Below are positions 1-11,100 of a DNA stretch of 64,000 bases, piece by piece. The position numbers and the translations under genes were made by a program. The stretch is from Pleodorina starrii (Eukaryota; Chlorophyta; Chlorophyceae; Chlamydomonadales; Volvocaceae): positions 1,230,501-1,294,500 of the forward strand of contig BRXU01000011.1 of NCBI GenBank assembly GCA_030267565.1, given 5' to 3'. Numbering within the stretch: the stretch's first letter is position 1; every line of letters begins with the position of its first letter. The notes beneath the pieces are model-generated. The model did no database searches. It had not been told where the DNA came from and saw only the letters and a program-made list of their open reading frames with translations.

Positions 1-398
1 AGCTTTCCAGGGATCCAAACCCGACGATCTATAAGATAAGTTGTCGCCGTTTACCTCTGCATCCCAACGACCAGTTATAATCGTCAGTGAGAACAAGTTG
101 TAACATGTGCGAAGCAACAAGCGCCCACGAGGCCTGCTGCATTATTCTTATTATGGTATTGTACATTCAAAAGTTCGCAAAGCGTATAACATAGCAATTG
201 CTAGTTGGCTACTAATCTACAAGGCAATCCCTCATGCTGTGCCTGCTGTCAATACAAACTTTGCAGTACATCATTGAGTCTGTCCTTGCATAAAGCTGTC
301 ATAAAGCTAGTTATCCACAACTTACAATTTGCGCTTCCAAGCATAACGCTACAAAATCCTTAGTCAAATATTTACAACCTTTTGCCCACTGTCAAGCG
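1..398. other. left-edge interval, no gene seen
   Basis: This interval is comparatively AT-rich and carries many stop codons in all frames. It most likely holds the promoter and 5' leader of the gene that follows on the + strand. No TATA box or repeat stands out. Confidence 0.4.
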
Positions 399-1423
399 AT
401 GGCTCGATTGCTTTTACAAGTGAGTTTCAGCCGACTCGCTTAGAAACTGGTTCCCAAATGCTTTTCGACTTATGTGTGGCTCAATTTGCGTCTCAGGGTG
501 CTGTGGCCGAGTCGCACGAGGCCTCCAAAATGGGCGGACTGGCAGGGGGAGCTTGGCTCGGAATTGGCATCGTCATCGGTTTTGTACTCGGCATCTGCAC
601 GTATGCCACTGTATGCTATATTCTTCGGCGGAAGGTAAGCAAACGCCTTGGGGTTTATGACGGCGCTTAGGACGCATTGACGCTGACAATGTCCTCTTGG
701 TCCTCTTGGACGCAGAACCTTACGCCTCCATCTCAAGTTCGGCCCAGTGCCCAACGAATCAGCACCGGTGGCTTTAGCAACATCGCGCCTGATCTCCGCA
801 CGACGCCTTCTGCCAACAACCTGACCACGCTTGCGCCGCTGCCAACCAAACCGTCTTCCGCCGAGGCCGCGTTCTTCTCGCCCCTGCAGACCAGCATCGC
901 GAAGGCGACCAACATCCGTGGCAGCACCAACACTGCCGCGCTTTCCGACCCGGCGCTGTATGGTAGCCATGGCTTTGCGCTTCTGCAGGTCAATCCGAAC
1001 GCAGCGGGCGCCGCCGCATTCATGCAGCCCGACACAGAAGCCAACGGTGCCGCCGCGCCCAACGCATCTGTCCCCGCCACCACTTACCCAGTCAACGATG
1101 CCGCGACACCCAAAGTCGACCGTCTCGTGACGCAGCCGTCAGGCCGTGACACGGCCGATCAGGGGCTTCAGGCTCGCCAGCCGCACCAGCGGGGGGTGTC
1201 CGTCGCTGACGCTTATGGCGCGGAAGACCTGGACGACGAATGGGCCGTCGTCCTGGGCGACCTTGACAGCATGCTGGCCCAGAAGGGCCAGCCGGGTCTG
1301 GCGTCCCCCGAGCGCGCCGTGGCAGTCCGCCGCCTCATCGGCATCACGGGCAGCCGTGGCATGCAGTATGCTCTGGAGGCTGCGCTGCAGGATGTCATGC
1401 GGTACCGCGCCAGGCAGCAGTGA
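399..1423 (+). CDS. single-pass membrane protein, function unknown
   Basis: I do not recognise the family. Two exons are clear: the first ends at 634 (AAG before GTAAGC) and the second runs 716-1423, both phase 0. The start is ambiguous. ATG 399 gives a 21-bp exon (399-419), a 77-bp GT-AG intron (420-496) and then an in-frame exon from 497. ATG 458 reads straight through, giving 294 residues. Either way the N-terminal part carries one strong membrane segment (GIGIVIGFVLGICTYATVCYI) followed by a basic LRRK stop-transfer stretch. The roughly 235 residues after it are Ser/Thr/Pro/Ala-rich and probably disordered, ending in a more ordered helical tail with a DLDDEWAVVLGDLDSML acidic/hydrophobic patch. 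A type I or signal-anchor topology with a cytosolic tail is inferred. The long 3' UTR probably ends after the TGTAA at 1956. Confidence 0.55.
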
Positions 1424-2334
1424 TCGCAGTGGCAGGCATTGGATACCTGCCCAGAACAGTGGATTTTGAGCTTTTTCGACAACATGAACTTGCTGGTGTG
1501 ATGCTTATGAACTGTGAAGGGCCCTCCCGTTCGATTTCGCCCAGGGAAATTCCAATACATGTTAAATGGTTTGATGCCCGCTTGCGTTCTGTTGGTTGCG
1601 ATAGTTAACATAAGCACATGCAGGTTGCGTTGGTACAGTCATGGCTAATTGAAATCATGGTTACGGGCTTTCTGCGTGTGCACGTGTATAGCAGGTGGTT
1701 GGTTGCGCGTGATTTCGCTGATTTTAGCAGGTGGTTTGTTAAGATGCGTTTACCCTGGCATAGCCGGGTGATGGTTGTGACGGGCGGTCCGTTCCGCAAA
1801 GACCTCCTGGTCACCAACCCCGAAACTGTGTGCGCTTAGATCACACTGGTTTCGCTGGCTTTGACACTCTTGATAACAATACATCCGTCCACAGATACGT
1901 ACCGTGAGAAAAACCCTGCAATACAGACTGTTCTACGTTCGGGTCTGGGGCCCACTGTAACACCTATCGGACTGCTACCGGGCGCTCCTTACGACCACCT
2001 GGCACAGCACCTGCAGAATCCCGCCTCCATTCCAATAACACGGGGGTAAGGAATCACAACCCCGCAAAAAGCGCCATAATTAGCTTAGAGCCCATAAAAT
2101 CACTTGAGCAGTCTATCGGCGAGTCAGATTCCTCAAGGGTCTTGTGTCCTCAGTCAATACAATATCATGCGTGGACATCAACGTTACTAATCTTTCTTAT
2201 CCTATCCGGCACTACACCGCGTCGCATGTACCAACTGCCCGCCGTGCCCGCCGAACATCGGACCCGCCGCAGCAGCGCCGCTGTCCGTGCAAACGTGCTA
2301 TCCTACACGTACCCTACACTACAAGGGGCCATCA
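1424..2334. other. 3' UTRs of two convergent genes
   Basis: The first half should be the 3' UTR of the upstream + strand gene, ending just after TGTAA at 1956-1960. The right part would hold the 3' UTR of the PG-rich-repeat gene on the - strand, for which I found no TGTAA. No coding signal is seen. Confidence 0.5.
1956..1960 (+). terminator. TGTAA polyadenylation signal
   Basis: TGTAA, the usual volvocine poly(A) signal, lies about 530 bases after the stop codon of the membrane-protein gene. It is the first such pentamer downstream. Confidence 0.45.
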
Positions 2335-4906
2335 TTAAAACGCGACTGTCATGTACTGCTGTTTTGCATTCTTGTGGAACGACTTGCGGATGGTGGTTGG
2401 CGGCTGGTAGTACGCGGGCCCCGGCGCGTTCGCCGCCGCGGTGTATGCATGCTGGTCGATCACCTCCTCGTGCCCCGCGCTCCGGCTCCGGAACGGCGCC
2501 GAGACGCCCTTGCCCGGGTTGAGCGAGTGGAGCGGCGCGTGCGAGGGCTTCAGGTAGTCGGTTGCCACCTTGTCGCCCGCGCTGACCAGCACCTGGCGAG
2601 TTTGTTGCCTGCAAAAGCGCGGTCCGAGCCGTTAAGAGGCAAGCGCACGCAGCGGGCATTGCAGCACGTGAGGGAGGTCAGGCAGGAAAGCTGGCGTCGC
2701 TTTGGGATTCAATTGCGGTGACGAGGGAAAAAGGCCAGGTTTGCCTGACGGGTCCGTCAGCTGCGCTCTGCTTGGCTGTGCGACCGTCATGACATGACGT
2801 GACATGTCAGCTGCTGCTGCTGCACATGAGCACATCCCCACAAGGAAGCATCCCGGGAGCTCCAGACAGGAGACTCCCAGATCTCGCCCACCACCGGCGT
2901 GTACCGCCATACAGCCGGGCTCCGCGACCCTACTTTCCAGCGCCCGAGCAGCCGCCCGCCTCCCCCAACCCCACCCCACCTAGGCGGTGACGATTCGGCT
3001 GTGAGGAACTGCGGGCTGGGCCGGTTAGCTTGGCGGCTGAGCTTGGCACGTATGGAGGAGTAGTCCTGCAGCTCGTAGGAGCCGGGGCCCGGCCCGGTGT
3101 CCAGCTTGCCGGCTGCGGCTGAGGGCGTCCCGAAGAGCAACGAGTCGAGCGTGGCGGCCATGGAGCCAACGGACGCGCCGCCGCGGCCTGGCCCCGTCCC
3201 GAAGGAAGACGTGGCCATGCGGGAGCCGCCGCCGCGGGCGCTGGCTTGGGCCCATGGGTCGCTCTGCGGGTGTAGAGCGAGGGCGCGGGACGCGCGAGGG
3301 TGTGGCGATGGTGGTGAAGGCTGGCGGGGAACGTAAGGCGAAATGCTTCGAGAAGGCGGTGCGGTACAGCGCGCAATGGCGGGAAGGGCAAGTTCCCGGA
3401 TGGCGTGTTGGAGCAGGTCCGTGGCTCTTGGACAAGTGGATAACACCCGTGTAGCGAACGAAGGCCCGATGTGCGGCAAACCTAACTGGGAGCTGATAAC
3501 AGCTGCAGAAGTATAAAGAGTTGCACACTGCTGGCACGTGGGCTGACTAGCTGCTATGGCCTGTCTACCAGGTATGTGTCTGTCCCTCAAGCTGGGCAAC
3601 CCCCGGCCAGACCCACACCCAGGCTCATACCCTGGGCGCCGCCAGCAATCCCCCACGCATAACGCCCGCCCCAGCCCGTCCTTTCCCTGGATCCCCAAAT
3701 CACGCCTCCAGATCCCGTCACTCGACTCCATGCGGCCCCGCACCGAAGGAGCCGCCCGAACCAAACCAGATGCACCCCGGTCCATCACCTCCGGTCCAGT
3801 TCAGTTCATGGCGAACCCACCACGTCATAGCTCGTGGAGACTGGCGTCTCCAGGTTGCCTGCCAAGATGAGCTCGTGCCCCGTCGAGTTCTTAAAAGCAG
3901 ACGTGGCGCCCGGCCTGCTCAGGTAGTCCACCTTCGCGCCCTTTCGCGTCACGCCCGCGCCATCGTACGTCCCTGGCCCCAGGTGCGGCGTCGTACGATC
4001 CAACGGCACCAGAGACGCAGTCGCCTGCACAGTCACGCCGTCCCGGTCATTAATAGCCAAACATGCCGCAATCGACAGGTCAGTGCTGGTGCTGGTTGAC
4101 CGTTGGGGCTGTATTCCGGCGGGGCAGCCTTCCTTCCATCATGCCTCCATCCTACCTCCCGGAGGACCCGTGAAAGACCCGCGGCAAACCGCCGCAGTGC
4201 AGCCCCACGCCCCGCACCTTTTCCTGGAAGGCCGACGTGGCGGCCGCCTTGCTGAAGCTTTTGTCCTCAATGGCCGCGCCGGGTCGCCTGTAATCCGTGG
4301 GCCCTGGGCCTGTGTAGTAGACTCGGTCGGAAAAGCGGCGCGTTTGGGATGCCATGGGCCCCAAGCCCTTTTTCCCAATGGACTCGGGTTTCGGCCGGTC
4401 CAGCGGCGGTGGCACAGACTGGTAGCTGCCGGGCCTGTGCAGCGGCGGCAACATGGATGGGCGTGATGATGAATTTGGCAGATCAGGTAGAGGGGGATAA
4501 GGGGAGGGGCTGTGAGGGTGCGACAGCTGCGCGGGAGCCTTGCGCATATGGGGTTGCTTGCGGGCGCGTCCTGAGACGTGAACGTGACGGAACGTACCCG
4601 GGATGATCATTGTCCGGTTCCTGAAAGCGCCGGCTCTCCGAGCTGAATCCTTTCTTTTCCCTGTGATTAGATGCGTGCCACAAGATGAGCTCTCGGCTTC
4701 ACACCGGCGTCGCAGGTGCCGCGGACGATGGGCAGGCCCGGCTCTCAAGCTCCCCGTGCGATATATCACCTGGGTCCTGTGTACAATATTGTCTCAAATT
4801 TGGCTGGAATGGAGCTTACAGGCTTGTAACCAGGCACTGACTTGAGGGGTGCGGTCACTGGGCCCTTATGAAGGTGCCCTTTATGCGAGTCTCCCTCCTT
4901 TGCCAT
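2335..4906 (-). CDS. STPG/SHIPPO PG-rich-repeat protein (ciliary)
   Basis: A 371-residue protein from five exons with matching phases: 4906-4770, 4434-4218, 4024-3821, 3263-2980, 2608-2335. It carries repeated Pro-Gly motifs: TGPRPGSYQ, YTGPGPTDY, LGPGTYDG, TGPGPGSYE and APGPAYYQ, each followed by basic, SAF-like segments. This is the signature of the sperm-tail PG-rich repeat (SHIPPO/ODF3) family. Those proteins are microtubule inner proteins or axoneme-associated factors, so a ciliary location is expected in a motile alga. The opening SSIPAKFETILYTGP resembles STPG1 (MAPO2), but orthology is only suggested. ATG 4906 is chosen because the upstream in-frame codons (to 4969) start with GTG, not ATG. 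The gene converges on its left neighbour. Confidence 0.86.
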
Positions 4907-7642
4907 TAGATGTGTCCAGTTAGAACAGTTTGATGTGTGTTTATGGTATGTCAATTCCCACAGGACCACTGTAATACAGTAGAGGATAAAGCTGCATCGA
5001 AATTATACGCTGAACTCTGTCACGTAGAATTGTCAGCTTTGCAGGTATTGCACCTCTCTTCACAACTTCGAAGCGAACGACGTACGGCTAGATAGTGCGT
5101 TGAGCGGTTATTTATACGGTCAGAAAACCTTGTGCCAGAAGCTCATAAATCCTTGCGCCATCCTTTCAGTAACATACTTACAGTCACTACGGCCCCAGAT
5201 CTTTCACTATATCGTGCAGCGCGCGGCTGTCGCACCCCGGTTTTAGGCAGTCCGAGGTGGAACAGGGTTAAGAGGCAGGCCTAAGAAGTTCAGCTCGGCT
5301 ACGATGTCTGCATCCTTCATGACAAGAAACCGCAAGATTGTGGTGTAACACTTGATGGATGAGCGCGTCGAGCGACTGTATGCTTTAAGCCAACCTGACG
5401 CCATTACGAGAGCCAGGGATTGCGCATCTCCCATACAGGGTCGTCACCGCTTGTTGAGTTGTTGTTAAGGTGGACTGCATGACTCTGGAAGGGTGGAGCC
5501 AGCGGGTCAGCTGGCCGCGCAACCCTGTTTGATTGAGCTCAGATGCAGGCTTGAAGGGGTCCCACAGGCCACGGTGAACATAACTGTATGGCTCCGACGC
5601 GAGGGACGCCGACTAGCTCCCCCTGGTAAAGGCCTAAGCCTCGAAGTCTTATGACAGTTGTTACAGTGGGCTCCACAACCTGCCTGTACGGTAACAGCCA
5701 GCGGCCCAGCTGGCTTTGCAGCGGAACAGGCATGGCACAGGAAGCCCGATTCAGCCCAGAAAGGCCCAAAATGCCACAATTTACCCAAACGGAAATAATG
5801 TCAACAGCTTAGGAGCTACGATCGCGAGGAGAGGGCCCACCATCGCTAGCTTCCGTGCACGTTCGGATACCGTACCGTGCCGTAACCTGCCGCAACCAAG
5901 TTTGGCATCTGATCTTGACGTCACGCCGCATTTGCCCAACGGCAGGCCGTTGGCGTCGTCAAAGTTGCCCGGCCGGCTGTGCCAGGCGTAACCCAAATTC
6001 CGTTGGCCGCAACCACCGTTCGTCGTCCTCAACCACCAACGTCCAGGCCCTCCATTGGCATTAAGCCACGAACTGCAGTGGATGACTCTCGACATCGCAA
6101 AGCACAATCAAGGGCCGCCCTTCCCGTCACTTTCCGTACGCCTTCTGTACTCTTGCTTCACTGAGCCATTCCCTGTTGGCCGTACAGCCGGCCATGTACA
6201 TGGACGGGAAGACGCAGGAAACAGAACGGTAGCATCGCTCTCACAATCAAACCTACTTTTCTTTGGGAATGCAGGAGGCCTCGCAGCGCACCGAAAATCT
6301 TAAGAATTCCACAATACGATACCCCCCCAATCTTTCCGGGGTCTTTGCCCCCGCCGCTTGGGAAGGCAGAGCTCAACAAGCATCGAAACCCCTTGCACTG
6401 GAGGGGAGGAGCCGTGCGCCCATGCCGCAAAAAAAAGGTGTGGCCGTGCGGCACCGACCAACCCCAGCCGCTTGGACGGCAAACCTAGCACCTTCGGCTG
6501 CCGTCACCATCCTCACCACCCCCACAGGCGGAAAACAAGCAATCGGTATTGCGCGACTGAGTGCATCCCGTACCCGCCTCCACAATGAATCCGCCCAGAA
6601 GAAAGTAATCGGAGGAGGAGGTACAAGATCAAGAGAAAGGCCGTGCAGGAAGGACATTCCTTACGAGCGGCGGGCACGGCGTAACGACGGCCGCGCAGAC
6701 GCCTGATGAGGGCACATGAATCATGTGACATGATCCCGCACCGCCCCACGGGTCGCCAGGATCCCCAGCACAGTGCATGGAGCAGCCCCAGTCGGTTGCT
6801 GCCTCGCCCACAAGTCTCCCCCGTGCCCCCGCCCTTCCCAGGGTCGTCAAGTGCTGGTATGTACATGCAGCTTGTAGCTAACGAAAAGCACCTGCCCTTC
6901 GAACATGACCTACATGAGTGACAACGCGCGCGTGTGATCGGTCTCCGGACAGAGGGGCCCGGGAGCGCTCCGTTGGAGGAGGCATCCAAAACCAAACCAT
7001 CACCAAGTCAAGCAACGCCAAACCAAGCCAAGCCAAGCCAGGGCACGCAGGCCAAACGCGACAATCACGAAATCAACCACACGTCCACACCCACCGCCGC
7101 CGCCACGGCGAAGACAATGCAGACACCTCATTCACACACTCGTAGGAAGGCACAGGGCGCGGCCGCACCCGTCACGCCTCCTGGTGAATGCGGCCGCTCC
7201 ACGCCAAGCAGCGCCAGGGCCAGCGGCGCCCCGGATCGCCTGCGGCCGCACCTGCACTCCGCCGCGCTGTCGCCCGGAGAGCTGCCGGCAGTCTCTCCCC
7301 CTCCACACTCACGCGCCGGGTCCGGTCCTGTCCGGCACAGCATACCGCACCAACACGGCGCGATCCGGACAACCCCACACCTGATCTCACCCACTTACGC
7401 CCGGGCAAGCCTCGCACTCGCCCCCGCACCCGCACGCACCCGCCTGCTCCCTCGTCCCGGACCGTCTGACGCTTTCGCGGCCCGGTCAAATAATGTGGAC
7501 GCCGCCACATGGCGCGCCGAAACGGACCCAGATCACCCCAGCCCGGGCTTCCGCAGCGGGGGCCCGCCCACCCGACGGCCGCTCCCTTCCCCGCCCCGCC
7601 CCAGCCCGGCCCGAGCTTTGGGAAGCCGCCGCCGCCGCCGCG
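4907..7642. other. 2.7-kb interval without a convincing gene
   Basis: The first ~500 bases hold the 5' leader and promoter of the PG-repeat gene. The rest has only short ORFs. One on the - strand (5434-5243, true ATG, 63 codons, TRSSIKCYTTILRFLVM) is hydrophobic-patterned but has no splice partner I could find. Around 7000-7045 there is a run of CCAAGC/CCAAAC imperfect repeats. No RNA gene is recognised. Confidence 0.4.
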
Positions 7643-7647
7643 TTACA
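7643..7647 (-). terminator. TGTAA polyadenylation signal for the USP-domain gene
   Basis: On the - strand TGTAA occurs about 470 bases beyond the stop codon at 8114 and is the first one downstream. The 7648-8113 stretch would be the 3' UTR, which is a typical length for these algae. Confidence 0.4.
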
Positions 7648-8113
7648 TGACCCCCGAGCGCACAACCGGGCGAGCATGCAACAAACCCACGACAGCCACC
7701 CTTGCGGCGACCGACCCACATTCACATTCACCGGTGTCTGCCCGCCCGATCACTCCCAACATTCCACCGCGCGGCCCCTTCCCGGTGCAGGCCTCCTCCT
7801 CCCTCCCTCTCGCTCGCTCGCTCGACCATAAAACGGCCATAAAACGGCGACAGGGTGTCATGTACATGTACATGTATCTGTTGCATGTATATGACGCTGA
7901 GAGAGCGCTCCGCACTCCACCGCACTCCCGCCTCATCACCACATCTTGTTGCTCGTCCATGTTGCCGAGTCCCATACACACATACAATGCACGCCCTCCA
8001 GGGCCGCATACGGTATCCGGACACGGATGCAAGGAAAAGGATGAGCAACGCCAACGGCAACGCAAGCCCCAATCCCAGCCCCGCCAAGGCCGTCGCCGCC
8101 CCTGGACCCCTCC

Positions 8114-11100
8114 TCAGCCGAACACTCCGCCGATTCCGCCGGGCCCGAAGCCGTTCGAGGAGGGGTTGGGCCAGGAGGCTGACACAGACGCCGCCGCAGC
8201 CGCGGCGGCGGCGGCGACGGCCGCGCCGTGCCCGAACGCCCCCCGCGGCACCTGCTGCTGCCTCGCGCCGATGGGCTCCTTGTACACCAGCGTCACGCCG
8301 CGGCAGGAGCGCAGCAAATTGACCAGCGCGGGCGGCAGGGTCTTCAGGCCCTGTGGGGGGGGGCGCGCGCGTGTGGCTTTTTGTGTGCGTGTGTTGTTAG
8401 TGAGGGTGAGGGTGTGGTGTGATACAGAAGGACCGCAGCAAAAGGGACCCAGGCGAGGGGGGCATGGACAACAGCAGAGAAGGTTGGGAGGTTGAGACGG
8501 TGCTCCTCGGAAGACGTACAACCTGATGGGCGTGTTAGTTGAAGGGCGGGAAGAAACGTACATGCCCTTAAAAGAGTACGCCATGCTGTGCGGGCAGAGC
8601 GGGCGAGAAGGCCATGGCAGATGGCACTGCCCCGGCAGGTGGGTGCGTGCTGCGGGGTCTCCTCTCCCGGGCTGGCCTCGAGGCGCACCGAGCGCAAGCA
8701 CAACAACAACCCACACTACTGCAACCCCACACGTGCCATGCCCTTGTCGGTGGGCTTAAGAAAGACCGCATACCGCAGCGCTGGAATCGGCGGTCCGCGG
8801 CCGGTGCGTAACCTGTGTCGTACGTCTACCCATGTCGGAATACCGTACCCTTGTCGTACCCGTGCAGTACACACCTGCGGCAGCGGCAGCGCCAGCACCT
8901 GTATGTGCTGCAGCCCCACCGCCTCCGCCAGTACCTCATCCAGCGGCCCCTCCATGGACAGAACCCGGTTGACGGAGAAGCCGTGTCCCGAGGCCATCAG
9001 ATTGAAGTTGTCCAGTGCGCGGCGCACCGAGGCGGCCTGCTGCCGGGTCAGGTGCCTGGAGGGCTGCGGGGCGGGGAGGGGGAAGGGGGGAGGCAGGAGG
9101 GGGAAGGGAGAAGGGAGAAGGGGAGGGAAAGACTGATGGATAGGTGGGCGGAAGGCGCAGCGGGGACGAGCCGCGCTGGGGACGACCAACCAACGGCCAG
9201 GCCCGCCGCAAGGCCGAAAGCTCGTTCCGGCGCTGTCCTCCCTGCGTCGCGTTTCGCCGGACCGGATTCCCAGTGGGGCGCTTCGGCAGATAACTCTCCG
9301 CTGTCGCCCACGCCCGCCGCGGCCGCAGGGCCCCATCCCCTCCCACACTCACTCACCAGCACCTGCGCCAACAGCAGCCTATCCCCCCTCTTGTTGTCCA
9401 ACAACCGAGTGCACAAGAACGCCAACATGTTGCGTGCGTGGTTCTCAACCAGACTCAGACACCGCAGCGCGCCGCCGGTGCCCGGCCGCCCAGGCCCCGG
9501 CCCGGGCACCACCGGCCCGGGACCGGCGCCGGCGGCGCCACCTGGCGATGGCGGCGGCGCGCCGCCGGGGGCGCTGAGCCGCTCGCCGTTGGGGCCGCGC
9601 GGGCCGCCGGCGCCGGCGGCGCCGCCGCCGGCGAGGCTGCCCGGCGGCGTCCAGTCTCCGCCGATGTGCAGGTTGCAGCGGGAATTGGCTGTGACGACCA
9701 TGACGGGCACGTGCAGTCGCTTGAGCGCCGAGAGGGTAATGGAGCCGATGACGTAGTTGAAGTTGTTGGAGGTGAGGTGCTCGGAGCCCATGACCACCAT
9801 GTGGGCCTCAACGGCGGATACGTAATTGTCCATCATGTCCAAAAGGCCCCACATGCCGCGGACCTGGTTGGGGGGTAACAGAAAACGGTTGGGGAGCAGC
9901 GGGACAGCGGGGCAGCGGGACAGCGGGACAGCGGGGGAGCAGGGGGAGCGGGACAGCGGGGGAGCAGGGGGAGAAAGGAGTTACCGCAGCGGAAGGACGG
10001 AGGCGAGCTGCCCCTGCCTCCAAGCTGCCTGCCCCCAAGGAGATCTACCGCTCCAACCGTTCCAACCGCTCCAACCGCCGTCACAACCGCCACTCACCAG
10101 CACCTCGACGTGCGTGTCCACCATGCTCTTGAGCAGGCGCTTCTGGAAGGCCCTCAGCAGCTCCTCCGCGTCGCTGCGCTGCAGGTGGTTGGAGACGCAG
10201 GTGACCAGGTGCAGCCGGTCGCGGCCGGGTCGGGCCACCAGGCCGGCGGCGTCCACTGCGGAGGCGGACACCCGGTTGTTCACCACGAACACCACAATCA
10301 CCTGCAGCCAGGCAGGCAGGCAGGCAGGCAGGCATACGCGCATGCAGATGAGACACGGGAGGAAATGGCCGGAGATTGTTCGCTGACTGGGTTTCGGGGG
10401 CGATGGTAGTTGGGTTTCGGAGCGGTGCTGACTCGGTTTCGGGGGCGATGCAGATTGGGTTTCCGAGAAATCTTTCAATGTCAACAGATCTGAGAGGTAA
10501 CATACTGACGGTGCGGTGTGTGGCGAGTCGACGCCATCTCGGTGTGGCCCCACCGTGTACGGCACACGCCTAGCCAGCCACCCACCCCGCCCGCCCGCCA
10601 GCCACCCCACCTGTCCTCCCGACTTGCTTGACAGAGCCTGTGACGCCACAAAGTTGAGACTCTGCGACTCGGACCGGTTGGCCACCAGCATGTCGCGGAA
10701 GGCCAGGTCGTGGTCCTGGGCCTGAAGGGGCGGTGGGGGTGTGTGAGGAGGTGGGCGGGCAGAAGGCGGTGAGGGGGTGATCCACGTATAGGCCGGAGCC
10801 CGTGAACGGTGAGGGGGAGGGGGGGCTGGTGAAGGCGGAGTGTGTCAGTGGCACTTGAGGCTCAAGACGAGCGCGTCCAGTGCAGTACATGTGCAGTACA
10901 TATGCAGTACATGTGCAGTACAATGCCGTACTGTGTCGTCGTTGTCGTACGTACGTACCTGCAGCAGCGGTATGACCTTCTCCAGGTCGTCCGCTGTGAG
11001 GAGCACCCCGGGGTTGACCCGCGCGTGCACCGCCAGCGTGCGGGCCTTGGGCGCCGCCGTGATGTCCCCCAGGTCCAGACTGACGCGCACCAGCTCCTCG

